Shown: positions 43,135 through 53,365 of the stretch, piece after piece
Layout: every line of letters begins with the position of its first letter
Position numbering within the stretch: the first letter of the stretch is position 1
DNA from: Tethya wilhelma
Taxonomy: Eukaryota > Porifera > Demospongiae > Tethyida > Tethyidae
Length of the DNA stretch: 64,000 bases
Direction of reading: 5' to 3'
NCBI GenBank assembly: GCA_964030475.1
Contig: CAXIPT010000004.1
Coordinates: forward strand, 4,940,109-5,004,108
The notes under the pieces: generated by a model
Seen by the model: the letters and a program-made list of their open reading frames with translations, nothing else
Database searches by the model: none
Told to the model about the DNA's origin: nothing
Program-made: the position numbers and the translations under genes

Positions 43135-44903
43135 ATGAACTACAAGAAATTCATGTCTTTAATAAAATCCTGCCAGTTCCTCAGTGCCGTTTGTTTCTTG
43201 GCCATTGTATCAGCTGAACACTCACAGACAACAGACCAGAAGAAGAATGTCCTCATTATAGTGGTGGATGATGGTGGCTTTGAGTATGGTAGCTATGGCA
43301 ACAAGAAGATCAACACAGAGAATGTGGACCAGTTGGCCAAGAGGAGTGTGCTCTTCAAACACGCCTTCACTTCTGTCAGCAGCTGCTCCCCAAGTCGATC
43401 TGCCATCTTAACAGGTATAGAATATTGTATTCACAGTATGTTTATTAGGTCAATGCTCATACCATAGATACATAATAGTAGTAACCAACGAGATGGCTGA
43501 GGAGATGCTGTGTGCATCAAGTAATTCTGTGATCAACATCAATATTGAACTTTTCATAGCTATAGGTATATTCCTTTAATAGCTGGCCATTAACTCATTG
43601 CCTTCAAACATCGATCTCTGTCTCTCCCTAAGGTCTTCCACAGCACCAGAATGGCATGTATGGGTTGCACCATGGGGTCCATCACTTCCAGTCGTTTGAT
43701 AATGTACGCAGTCTACCACTGATACTAAACCAGACAAACGGGAAATACTGGTATGGAATTATTGGCAAGAAACATGTTGGACCTGATGAAGTGTACCCTT
43801 TTCCATTCTCATACACACCTGAGGATGGGTACAGCATAAATCAAGTGGGGAGAAACATAACCTTTATGAACCAACTTGTTCGTAAGTTTCTCAGTGAAGC
43901 ACAGGAAAATGATAAGCCTTTTTTACTGTATATTGGTATTGTTGATGTTCATCGTGGATGTGGGCCCACATTTTGTGAGCATTTTGGAGATGGATCACCC
44001 GGTAATGGTGTCATTCCTGACTGGAAGCCAATAGACTATTCGCCAGATGATGTTGAAGTGCCACCATTTCTTCCCGACACTCCACAGACTAGAATGGACC
44101 TAGCAGCTCAGTATCGTACTGTCAATCGTATGGACCAAGGTGTGGGGTTGTACTTGAAAGCTCTGAAAGATTACGGATTTGACAACAACACTCTTATCAT
44201 CATGACTGCTGATAACGGAATCCCTTTCCCCAATGCAAAGACCAATTTATATGAACCTGGAATGGCAGAACCCATGTTCATATCAAACCCATTGGCTCCT
44301 GAAAGATGGGGACAAGAAAGCGAAGCATTTGCGAGCACCACTGACATTGTACCTACCGTTCTAGACTGGTTCGATATTTCATACCCCAAGTGGTCTCTTA
44401 ATGGAGCCAATCCCGTCAAATTGACCGGAAAGTCATTGTTATCAGTAACCAAACAGGAACCAACCACAGGATACGACACTGTATTCTCAAGTCACAATTT
44501 CCATGAGATTACAATGTACTATCCAATGCGTGTCATGAGAAACAAACAGTACAGACTCATCCACAATCTCAACTTCAAGATGCCTTATCCGATTGCCTCA
44601 GATCTCTTTGCCTCGCCCACATTTCAGGATGTCCTAAATCGTACCGAGACCAGTGTTGAAACAAAATGGTTTAAGAGTCTTCAAGACTATTATTATCGTA
44701 GCGAATGGGAGCTTTATGACGTGGTCAATGATCCACTTGAGGCAAAAAACTTGATTAATGATTCATCTCTTAGCAGTGTTGTAACTGATATGAAACAGAA
44801 GCTTATGGATTGGGTGGCCACAACTGAGGACCCTTGGTATTGTATGCCGGGAGGGGAGAAAGAGGGAAAAAACAAATGCAGCACTTTTTACAATGGACTG
44901 TAG
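43135..44903 (+). CDS. SGSH: N-sulfoglucosamine sulfohydrolase (heparan N-sulfatase)
   Basis: Lysosomal enzyme that removes N-linked sulfate from glucosamine at the non-reducing end of heparan sulfate. Two exons: 43135-43414 and 43633-44903, joined through ACA-G/GT (TG, then LPQHQNGMYGLHHGVHHF). A signal peptide (SCQFLSAVCFLAIVSAEH) is present. Metal-binding VVDDGGFEYGSYGN and the sulfatase signature SSCSPSRSAILTG are intact; its Cys would be converted to formylglycine. Further family matches are IIGKKHVGPDEVYPF, ADNGIPFPNAKTNLY, NLNFKMPYPI and the C-terminal WELYDVVNDPLEAKNL. Length, about 515 residues, fits the family (human about 502). An apparently functional enzyme, and a very confident identification. 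Confidence 0.95.
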
Positions 44904-46079
44904 TTCAAATGTTTGTCCATATGAACTTGTTATGTATATAGGTGCGTGGTTTTTTGCGGTTTTTTTTTCTTCAGTTTTCCTTAGCCTTGTCAATGATCTC
45001 TTGATTCCTCATGCACCTCTCCTTTATGTACCTTTCTTGCATAAAAGCATGAAAATACTAGAGAGATGAATGAGGCTATATTTATGTTGAGTTCACGAAC
45101 TGACTTCAGGCAAATATTTAGATGTATAATATAGTTTGCAAATTAATGTTTCAGTGTGCTATATAATAATAATAATAACAACTGCATGTAATATACTAGC
45201 TACAGGCTGATCATGATGTTCATGATAGTGTGCAGTTACAATCACAATGTTATTCATACCGATCATTCATGAATCACATGATTGTTGACATGACAATCAT
45301 TGTGTTTATTCATGATAATAAATTATTACAACATACCGAATTGCATGGGTGTATAACCAAAGTTAACCTGGTCACAAGTTCAGTTATAAAGTTAAGCCTT
45401 TTAAAACACAGTTATAGCACAGTTTGATTTATGTACGCTTAAGTTCAGTGTAAGTATACTTACTGTCACACAGTCTGACTCTGGTTTGAAAACAATTTAC
45501 CTTCAGACTTATTTAGACCACTGACAACTACGTACAAATACTGCATTGAATTCAGTTCAGAGGTAAGCCAGTACATGGCATTAAACCATGGCATGCATGT
45601 GTACATGTACATGAATGAAAAATTGAATGGGAAAGTGGTCATGCATGCATGCATTCCCAATTAAGATTGGAGTCGGCATGGACACACAAGACTCAATGCA
45701 TGGTGTATTGAGCCAATTAATCACTGACTCAGCATGCAGTAAACCTGCACGAGTATTTATACACAACAATTATAACAAACAGTGTGTCTAAATTCAGTGG
45801 GCACTGCCACATGATTAAAAGTAGTGCAAATAATAGGCCCTTCAGCTACATGTATAGATTGGCCATTCCAGGCTTATACAATTCAGTATACTACATCCAG
45901 TACTGCTGGCCTGTCCACTATCAATAAGTGCATGCATGTGAAGAATTAATTTTACTATACACTGTATCATTGCCAAAATTAAATCTGCTGATTATAAAAT
46001 ATTATAATACTGATTGTTAATTTTTCTTATCAATCCACACATTCGCCTTTCAGAGCACTGTGGCTGGTATTAATATGAT
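44904..46079. other. Intergenic, no gene seen
   Basis: About 1.2 kb of AT-rich DNA with GCATGCAT words; small frames here have no recognisable content. The last few hundred bases should include the promoter of the Pmp-like gene at 46080. Confidence 0.5.
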
Positions 46080-49000
46080 ATGAGTGTTTTTCACTGTGCT
46101 CGGCATGGTAGTATGGAAGAAGCTTCATTATTAAAGGTACTGGTAACAGTTATAGTGGCTTGGTACAGTAGCAATGTATTCACATCTGCTGAGATCTACT
46201 ATGTCACACCATTATCAAATACCCCATGTCCTGAAGAAGCTGTGCCTTGTTTCACTCTCTCCCAGTATGCTAACAAAACGAGCAACTACTTTGCCTCCAA
46301 CACCACTCTTATCCTTCTGCTTGGGGATCACAGCCTTGATTTAGAATTCTTTTTTCAAAATATCAAAGCTTTATCTATTGAATCCACTGATTCAACCTCT
46401 CACTCCTATACATCAATTACCTGCTATGAGTCTGCTAGATTCACATTTGAGTCTATCAGTGTTGTTAGTATGAGAGGATTAGCACTCCTTGGGTGTATGA
46501 ATAACAATATTACCAGGGTTGAAGAGTTTACGGTAGAAGATTGTAGCTTTGATGGCCAAGGATGTATTGGAACTGGACTGAGTCTAGTTGAGGTGTCCAC
46601 TGCTAATATCAAAAGAAGCTTTTTCTCATCCAATACCGGTACAGAGATTACAAGTATTGAACCAGATTTAGATGATGAACTTCAGATCCAAGCTGGCGGA
46701 GCAATCGTATTTATTAATACCACACAAGGTATTACTATTTCTGACTGTGTATTCCAAAACAATGTTCTGACTGGCTATTCTTATGCACGTGGTGGAGCAG
46801 TGTATGTAGATTCAACTCCATACATCATCATACTCAACAGTGCTCTAAACAATAACACTTTGAATGAAAAATTGAGTGACATCACAGACTTCGAAGTTGG
46901 TGGCGGGGCACTGTTCATAAGATCAAGTTCTAATGTTACTATATTCAATAGCACTCTCAATTGCAACAACTTGACCGGAGATGTAAGTGGTGGGCTTTAT
47001 GGAGCTGCATTGCATGTCAGAGATACTTTGAGTATTACAGTATTTAGTAGCTCTATTAATGGCAACATTGTAACTGGAAGTGACACTAATGGTGGAGTGT
47101 TGTATGCTACTGGTTCTAATGTTACTATAGTCAACAGCACTCTCAACAGCAACACTTTGACTGATGGAATAGTAGCTAAAGGAGGAGCAGTGTATGCCTC
47201 AAGTACTAACATAATGATAATGTATAGTACTCTGAACAATAATACTGTGACTGCATCTCTCGATGCACTAGGTGGAGCAGTATATGCCGATTCAAATGCA
47301 ATGATAGTCAATAGTACTTTCAATGGAAACTCTGCCGATGCTTGGGTTGGAGATGGAGCTGGTGGAGCAATGTATATAACAGGAAAATCTGATGATATTA
47401 GTACATTGCATATTGTTAACAGCACTTTTAACAGCAACAAAGCGATAGATGGTGGAGCAGTGTTTATTTATAGCTATGACTATGGTTATCATCAAAAGGC
47501 TATAGTTGCATATAGTTCAAATTCTACTTTTAGTAACAACATTTGCACAGACAGGGGGTCAGTGTTTTACTTACTAAGTGCAACATTCAAGAGCAGTGGA
47601 TTTCTCAATTTTCAAAATAACATAGCAAATAGTGGTGTTTTGTATGCCATACAAAGCACACTGTATTTTTCCGGTAACACCACAGTAGCAAACAATCATG
47701 GATCTTTATTTGTTTACTCCTGCAATGTGACATTTGTGGGGTACACCAATATTGTAAATAACTTGTATGAGCCTTCCAATAGGTCAAAAGAAGGAGGAGC
47801 ATTAACTGCTTTTCAAAGTGAGATAGTTTTAAATGGTAGAGTCAACCTCAGGTACAACAGAGCTATACGAGGTGGGGCCATTGCAGCAACACAAAGCAAA
47901 GTATATGTCTACGGAAACGTTGCCATATCTCACAACACTGCCTCAATGTCTGGTGGAGGCATCTATGCCTACCAGAGTGAACTCAACTTCAACAATCATA
48001 TCAACATTAGCAGAAACAATGCAACCATTAAAGGTGGAGGAATTCATGCTACCAGCTCAACGATTAGACTGACTAGTGAATCTCAAACTAACATAACAGG
48101 CAATCACGCTGAAAGAGGAGGTGGATTATGTTTAGAAGGGAGTGCTAAATTCTATATACTGAAAATTCAAATGGAAACTATTGCAACTGATAATTGGACT
48201 AGCTTAAGGTTAGACAGCAACACTGCCGACTATGGAGGAGCTGTGTATATTTCTGACAACACTACCTCTGCAACTTGCCTTGCTACTCCTTCCAGTGATA
48301 ACCCTATCACCACCGATGAATGCTTTATTCAGGGGATAAGCCTGTACAGAATAGATCCATATTCTGAGGAGATTGATTTTTTAGTTATAGTCAACACATA
48401 CTTCGTAAACAATTCAGCTAAACTGGCTGGAGATGTGCTTTACGGAGGTCTACTTGATAGGTGTAAAGTAAGTCCTTTTGCTGAAATATTTTATAAAGAT
48501 GAAGACTTAACTCCAAGCTCATTAAGTGGAGCATCTTATCTTCTTAACATAACTGATCTTACAGAACAAGACTTCGGATTCAACTCAACTAAAGTATCAT
48601 CTGACCCAGTTCGTGTTTGTTTTTGTACAGAGGAAAAACAACCAGACTGCAGTTACCATCCTCAGCTAAAGTATGTTAGAAAGGGAGAGATGTTTCCAGT
48701 ATCACTAGTCGCTGTCGATCATATCAACAATTCAATAGCCAATAGCACAATACATGCTTCAGTGAGACTAAATGGAAAACTCGGTGAGGGACAATCTAGT
48801 CAACAGACTAGTATAGATGGAAGTTGTACTAATTTGACCTACAGTATTCTCTCTCCACACGATTCAGAGGAGCTTCATCTGTATGCTGATGGTCCATGTA
48901 TGAACGATGGAATATCCACAACAAGTCTAACTATAATCATTCAACCATGTCCAATTGGGTTTCAGAACAATGATTTACATGAACATTGTGAGTGTACTGC

Positions 49001-50849
49001 CGAGCTCTATCCTGAATACATATCCAACTGCTCCATTGATACAGCAACTGTTCAGAGAAAAGGCAAGGCATGGTTTTCTTACGCTAACACTACAGATCAC
49101 CAAGGCTATATGCTACACAAATACTGTCCTTTTGACTACTGTAAACCACTAACTAAAAATGTCTCTGTTGATTTAAACATTGAGAATGGTGCCGACAAAT
49201 TATGTGCTTTTAATCGCTCTAGAAAACTCTGCGGATCTTGTGAGGATGGTCTCAGTCTCTCTCTTGGTAGTTCACATTGCAGGCAATGTTCTAACAACTG
49301 GCTAGCACTACTTATTGTATTTGCCTTAGCTGGTGTAGCACTGGTTGCTTTTATTCTTAAGTTGAACATTACTGTAGCTGAAGGAACTTTAAACGGTCTC
49401 ATCTTTTATGCTAATATATTTTTAGCAAATCGTGCTGTTTTCTTTCCTCATGATAAAACAAACATATTGACAGTCTTCATAGCATGGCTTAATCTAGACT
49501 TTGGATTTGAGGCATGTTTCTACGATGGAATGGATAGCTATGCTAAAACTTGGTTACAATTTGCATTCCCTCTTTATGTCATCTCTTTGGTTGCTGCAAT
49601 AATTATCATTGGAGAAAATTCCACAAAATTTGCAAGGTTGTTTACAGCAGGAAAGAAGTCAAACCCGATAGCAACACTTGCTACTCTTATTTTACTCTCC
49701 TACACAAAGCTTCTTCGCACAATCATCGATTCACTGTCAGTAGCAAAACTTGAGTATTCAGATGGCTCAAGTGAGTTGGTCTGGCTGGTTGATGCTAATA
49801 TTCCCTACCTCAGCCCAAAGCATATCCCTCTCTTCATTACAGCTCTTATCATTGCTATGGTTGGTACAGCATTCACTATAATTCTCTTTGCTTGGCAGTG
49901 GCTTGTTTATTGTTCTGATAAAATCAACGGTCAATTAGAGAAGAAAGAGAAAGAGACAGCATCATGTCTACAGTCTTTGACATGTACTAATATTATCGGA
50001 AATACTAAATTCATTTCTATAATAGATGCTTATCACAATCCCTACAATAAAGACTTTCGCTACTGGATTGGAATGCAATTAATAGTCCGAGTTGTCTTGT
50101 ATCTCGTTTCAGCTTTAAATGTTAGTGGAGATCCTCGTATCAACCTGGTAAGCATTATAACAGTAATTGTGACAATTCATTTTTTTAAACAAATAGTTGA
50201 GAGCAAGCGAAAAGTTAATGGAATGGGAATTGAAAACAACCTCAAATTGAGATCATTGTCTGAACTACCACTCAGTAAAATGGTCACAACTCTGCTCATT
50301 CGAAAAGTCCACAAACATCAACTTGTTGAAGTTCTCGAAGCAATATCGCTCTTAAATCTTGCTCTTCTGACCAGTGCCACTCTTTTAACAGAGGATAAAG
50401 AAAGTCAGAACATAGTGGCTTACATTTCAACTAGCATTGCCTTCATAACATTTCTTGCTCTCCTTGGTTACCATGCATACAAGTTTACTCTCAGCGAGCT
50501 ATTCCACAAGATCAGAGCAAAGTTTCACACAGAAAGAGGGCGACCTACAGTAACTTCACTCTCTACCAAAAACACCGTGTCAGCAACACAGCACAATACT
50601 GAGGGATCACGTGCTGAATATGTGTTTGAAGTCGATGCCTCACCAGAAAATTTGCTTACAAAATCTTTAGTAGAAGACGATGATTCTAATGAAACCCGCA
50701 ATGAAATTGAAGTGCCCAATTTGGTATCAGAACATAGGAGTTCTCTCACCTTTCCATCAATGTTAGGTGGAACCAGTTCCCAAGATGATGATGGATCCTC
50801 AGAATCAGAGGATGAGTATACTCCACTTATAACTAGAAACAGACGGTAG
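46080..50849 (+). CDS. Pmp-like beta-helix polytopic membrane protein, divergent copy 6
   Basis: A single 1589-residue frame; a start at Met12 (46113) would place the hydrophobic signal LLKVLVTVIVAWY correctly, followed by AEIYYVTPLSNTPCPEEAVP. The beta-helix is longer and more regular than in the array: a ~30-residue unit of the form NSTLNNNTL..GGAVYA recurs many times between residues 200 and 560. The stalk (CPIGFQ, LCGSCEDGLS, HCRQCSNNW) and membrane core (WLNLDFGFEACF, AKTWLQFAFPLY, LLSYTKLLRTI, WLVDANIPY) match the array proteins from about residue 1068. The cytosolic tail is much longer, about 120 residues, acidic, with SSESEDEYTPLI near the end. Function unknown; the receptor role is inference. 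Confidence 0.87.
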   Translation: MSVFHCARHGSMEEASLLKVLVTVIVAWYSSNVFTSAEIYYVTPLSNTPCPEEAVPCFTLSQYANKTSNYFASNTTLILLLGDHSLDLEFFFQNIKALSIESTDSTSHSYTSITCYESARFTFESISVVSMRGLALLGCMNNNITRVEEFTVEDCSFDGQGCIGTGLSLVEVSTANIKRSFFSSNTGTEITSIEPDLDDELQIQAGGAIVFINTTQGITISDCVFQNNVLTGYSYARGGAVYVDSTPYIIILNSALNNNTLNEKLSDITDFEVGGGALFIRSSSNVTIFNSTLNCNNLTGDVSGGLYGAALHVRDTLSITVFSSSINGNIVTGSDTNGGVLYATGSNVTIVNSTLNSNTLTDGIVAKGGAVYASSTNIMIMYSTLNNNTVTASLDALGGAVYADSNAMIVNSTFNGNSADAWVGDGAGGAMYITGKSDDISTLHIVNSTFNSNKAIDGGAVFIYSYDYGYHQKAIVAYSSNSTFSNNICTDRGSVFYLLSATFKSSGFLNFQNNIANSGVLYAIQSTLYFSGNTTVANNHGSLFVYSCNVTFVGYTNIVNNLYEPSNRSKEGGALTAFQSEIVLNGRVNLRYNRAIRGGAIAATQSKVYVYGNVAISHNTASMSGGGIYAYQSELNFNNHINISRNNATIKGGGIHATSSTIRLTSESQTNITGNHAERGGGLCLEGSAKFYILKIQMETIATDNWTSLRLDSNTADYGGAVYISDNTTSATCLATPSSDNPITTDECFIQGISLYRIDPYSEEIDFLVIVNTYFVNNSAKLAGDVLYGGLLDRCKVSPFAEIFYKDEDLTPSSLSGASYLLNITDLTEQDFGFNSTKVSSDPVRVCFCTEEKQPDCSYHPQLKYVRKGEMFPVSLVAVDHINNSIANSTIHASVRLNGKLGEGQSSQQTSIDGSCTNLTYSILSPHDSEELHLYADGPCMNDGISTTSLTIIIQPCPIGFQNNDLHEHCECTAELYPEYISNCSIDTATVQRKGKAWFSYANTTDHQGYMLHKYCPFDYCKPLTKNVSVDLNIENGADKLCAFNRSRKLCGSCEDGLSLSLGSSHCRQCSNNWLALLIVFALAGVALVAFILKLNITVAEGTLNGLIFYANIFLANRAVFFPHDKTNILTVFIAWLNLDFGFEACFYDGMDSYAKTWLQFAFPLYVISLVAAIIIIGENSTKFARLFTAGKKSNPIATLATLILLSYTKLLRTIIDSLSVAKLEYSDGSSELVWLVDANIPYLSPKHIPLFITALIIAMVGTAFTIILFAWQWLVYCSDKINGQLEKKEKETASCLQSLTCTNIIGNTKFISIIDAYHNPYNKDFRYWIGMQLIVRVVLYLVSALNVSGDPRINLVSIITVIVTIHFFKQIVESKRKVNGMGIENNLKLRSLSELPLSKMVTTLLIRKVHKHQLVEVLEAISLLNLALLTSATLLTEDKESQNIVAYISTSIAFITFLALLGYHAYKFTLSELFHKIRAKFHTERGRPTVTSLSTKNTVSATQHNTEGSRAEYVFEVDASPENLLTKSLVEDDDSNETRNEIEVPNLVSEHRSSLTFPSMLGGTSSQDDDGSSESEDEYTPLITRNRR

Positions 50850-51196
50850 TGATAATTATTTCATGCATTAATGCAAATAATATTAAATTTAATTTTATTA
50901 TAATCTATTATACCAGGAGCTCATGAGGGCCGTCATGTTATTAAGTTTCTGTAAAATTAATGGATGTATATACCTAGCAGCTACAGCTCAATATCAAACC
51001 ATTAATCAAAATAATTAATAGATAATGGTGAATGTGGGGGTGCATGACATTGTATACTAAAAAATCTAATCTTTACAGATCTCAGAGAAATCCCATGGCA
51101 TGGTCATCATGTCAGCTAATAATGGAATCCCTCTTCTTAATGCAAAGACCAATGACATAATATACATAACCAAACATGCCAGCCAGAGCCAATGAT

Positions 51197-51406
51197 TACC
51201 GTATAGCGGGAAATTTTCGTATGGTGGAAATTTTCGTATATTTCGTATGCGGTTCGAATATACGAAAATTAAAACTGCGAAAATTTAACTGCCGCATTTA
51301 CTTTATACGAGCGCGCGCCGCGTATACGAAATTTAAAACTACGAAAATTTCTTCCGGCGCATTTATACGAAATTTTGCACCAACGAAAATTTCCCGCTAT
51401 ACGGTA
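51197..51406. mobile_element. MITE, TACCGTAT family, clearest copy
   Basis: TACCGTATAGCGGGAAATTT at the left and its exact reverse complement ending ATACGGTA at the right, 210 bases. The interior is a series of ATACGAAAATT / AATTTTCGTAT words that fold on themselves. A TA target duplication is plausible. Confidence 0.9.
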
Positions 51407-51880
51407 TATCCAACCCACTGGTTCTTGGACTGTCAATATTTCTGGCTACACGGTTACTGATAACTACAAATCAGAGGTGGTGCAATAAAACTTCCCAATT
51501 TAAAAGGACATTTCCTGAATAGTGGACAGATCGAGAGCAGTGTGGCATAAATTGCAGGAGGGTCCTAATGCTTCTGCTTGATCACAGAAAAAGAGTCTTT
51601 ACCGTATATAATAGTACATACACTAGTATACAATGTAGAGACTTTGAAGCTTACAGCGCACACATACATATGTTCGATCCCCTTTGGCCTTCCTGAATAC
51701 ACCACATGCATATTATATGGTTTTACGTTTATTGGCCTGTAGGCTTTGTATGATTGACATTGATCGTGTCATTTTCAATGGCATGATAGCAACAGAATTG
51801 AAAACTAAACTCCATACAATTTGGAGTGGTTACTCTAAATTGCAATGACTCTGCATGCTACTGCATGTAATAAACATTTC

Positions 51881-52680
51881 AAGTATAAAAATTAAAGATG
51901 TATAGGAATTAATGGGCAGTGCGGTAAAATGCAATTTGGATCATAACAAGCATTTAGAATTCAGATACACAAAGAGTAGGGCACAAAAAAATTAATGAAG
52001 TAGTCATGTGCCGAAATTCTGAGGCCACCAAGGTGTTCAAGACCCCTTTCGCTCCGTCTATATGGCTCTGCGGGAAGGAGTCTGGTATATCTCGCATCAA
52101 AAAGCTGTACAGAGGCCAGGAATTTTGCCCTTAGTTTTTGTTTAGGCCTATAGCTATTTTACGATGAAAATGAGTAACTTGGCAAGGAACGTAATTCCGG
52201 TGAAAAGAACGGCTAAGTTATTTGGCGCAGTCGGCAAAGTTGGCACAACACTTGCATGTATGGTTCTCCGCTGTTAATCATGTCCAAGTAAAAGTCAGTT
52301 AAGTACGTCTGTTAGGAGAACAAAAATGGCAGTATTCTGGCTTCCCACTGAATACTCGAGCTTCAATTTCAAATTGTATATTGTATGTGTCTACTGATGG
52401 GAAATTTGCACCATTCCTACTATAGATACTGATATATTACTTGGAAAAGTGTTGTGCCAACTTTGACCAGACTGTTGTATTGGAACCACACAACACATCA
52501 AACTTGGCATAAGTCAGTTAGTACATAAGTACGTCTGTCACAGTTAGGAGAACAAAAATGGCACTATTCTAGCTTCCCACTGAATTAATACTCGAGCTTC
52601 AATTTCAAGTTGTAGTTTACGTGTCTACTGATGGGAAATTTGCACCATTCCTACTATACATAGCTACTGATATATTATGC
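51881..52680. mobile_element. Relative of the tetraspanin-intron repeat element
   Basis: Shares GGGCAGTGCGGTAAAA and GTCATGTGCCGAAATTC with 40868-41243, and AGGAGAACAAAA..GCACT..CTGGCTTC plus CCATTCCTACTATA with 41570-41790. A ~145-base segment is directly repeated inside it (about 52301-52445 and 52525-52675), each ending TACTGATATATTA. No coding frame is supported. Confidence 0.7.
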
Positions 52681-52957
52681 CATGATAGCTCATGCTTCAA
52701 TCAGTTGAAGTGGCTGTCAGACATAATTATATGTCTTGACTCACCTTTCCTTTGTTTTGTAGTGGCCTATTCACGTACCACCTTCAGTCAATTGAGTTGT
52801 CACAGTTTTCCTCTTCTTCCTTCTTCCACTCTATGACGTCATTTCGCGGTTTACGTACATACTTATTTCGCGATTTTTACTCGTAGACACCGCCTATTTT
52901 TCGCTGGCAAAATAGGCGGGGTCTTGGGCTACACCAGCCAGTTTATACTCCAGAGCC

Positions 52958-53114
52958 AGAGGAGGTACGACACGAGTGCGCCTTTGCTGAGCTGGCAAGT
53001 CTGGTAATTGCATTCCAATCGTGTGACCGCAGTACTTCACAATGAGAGTTGATCACGTGCACCCCATTTGCAAGCTCAGCGCAGCAAAGGCGCACTCGTG
53101 TCGTACCTCCTCGG
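52958..53114. mobile_element. MITE, GAGTGCGCC family, copy 2
   Basis: Complete inverted ends: AGGAGGTACGACACGAGTGC at the left and its reverse complement GCACTCGTGTCGTACCTCCT at the right. Same interior as 32186-32339. Confidence 0.9.
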
Positions 53115-53128
53115 CCTCTGCTCCAGAG

Positions 53129-53320
53129 GTTGCAAGCGCGCAATTAGTAGTTGATTGCGTGTAAATTGCTGAATCAGCGATCTTTTTCTGCTGATTCAGC
53201 AACATTTACGGAGGTATACCCACAGTACACGGAGGGGGAAAATGCTGATCAGGCAGAAAAAGATCGCTGACTCAGCAATTTTTAACAATCACGTTAATCG
53301 CGTGATCTCTAATTGCGCAA
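53129..53320. mobile_element. MITE with TTGCGCAATTAG ends
   Basis: GCGCGCAATTAG..GATTGCGTG..AATTGCTGAATCAGCGATC is mirrored by GATCGCTGACTCAGCAATTT..CACGTTAATCGCG..CTAATTGCGCAA. It ends about 45 bases before the start codon frame at 53366. A diverged relative lies at about 63550-63610 in a TM7SF3 intron. Confidence 0.8.
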
Positions 53321-53365
53321 CCCGGCTCGCCTCCTCTGCTACATCTCAGTCAACAGTCAAGTCAA

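Larger units (their letters stand above)
50850..53365. other. Repeat-filled intergenic region
   Basis: No gene. It contains a TACCGTAT MITE (51197), an element related to the tetraspanin-intron repeat (51881-52680) and two small MITEs (52958 and 53129) directly before the next gene. 51060-51170 contains a short sequence resembling an SGSH exon (GCTAATAATGGAATCCC..AATGCAAAGACCAAT, compare 44210-44245), possibly a tiny decayed fragment. Confidence 0.6.

Noticed and set aside
45230..45769. Small frames in the SGSH to Pmp-like gene 6 spacer
   Set aside because: No homology pattern, no signal peptide and no splice context; composition is that of the spacer.
51060..51170. Possible extra sulfatase exon
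   Set aside because: Only a short run resembles the SGSH ADNGIPFPNAKTN region; too little to call more than a possible decayed fragment.
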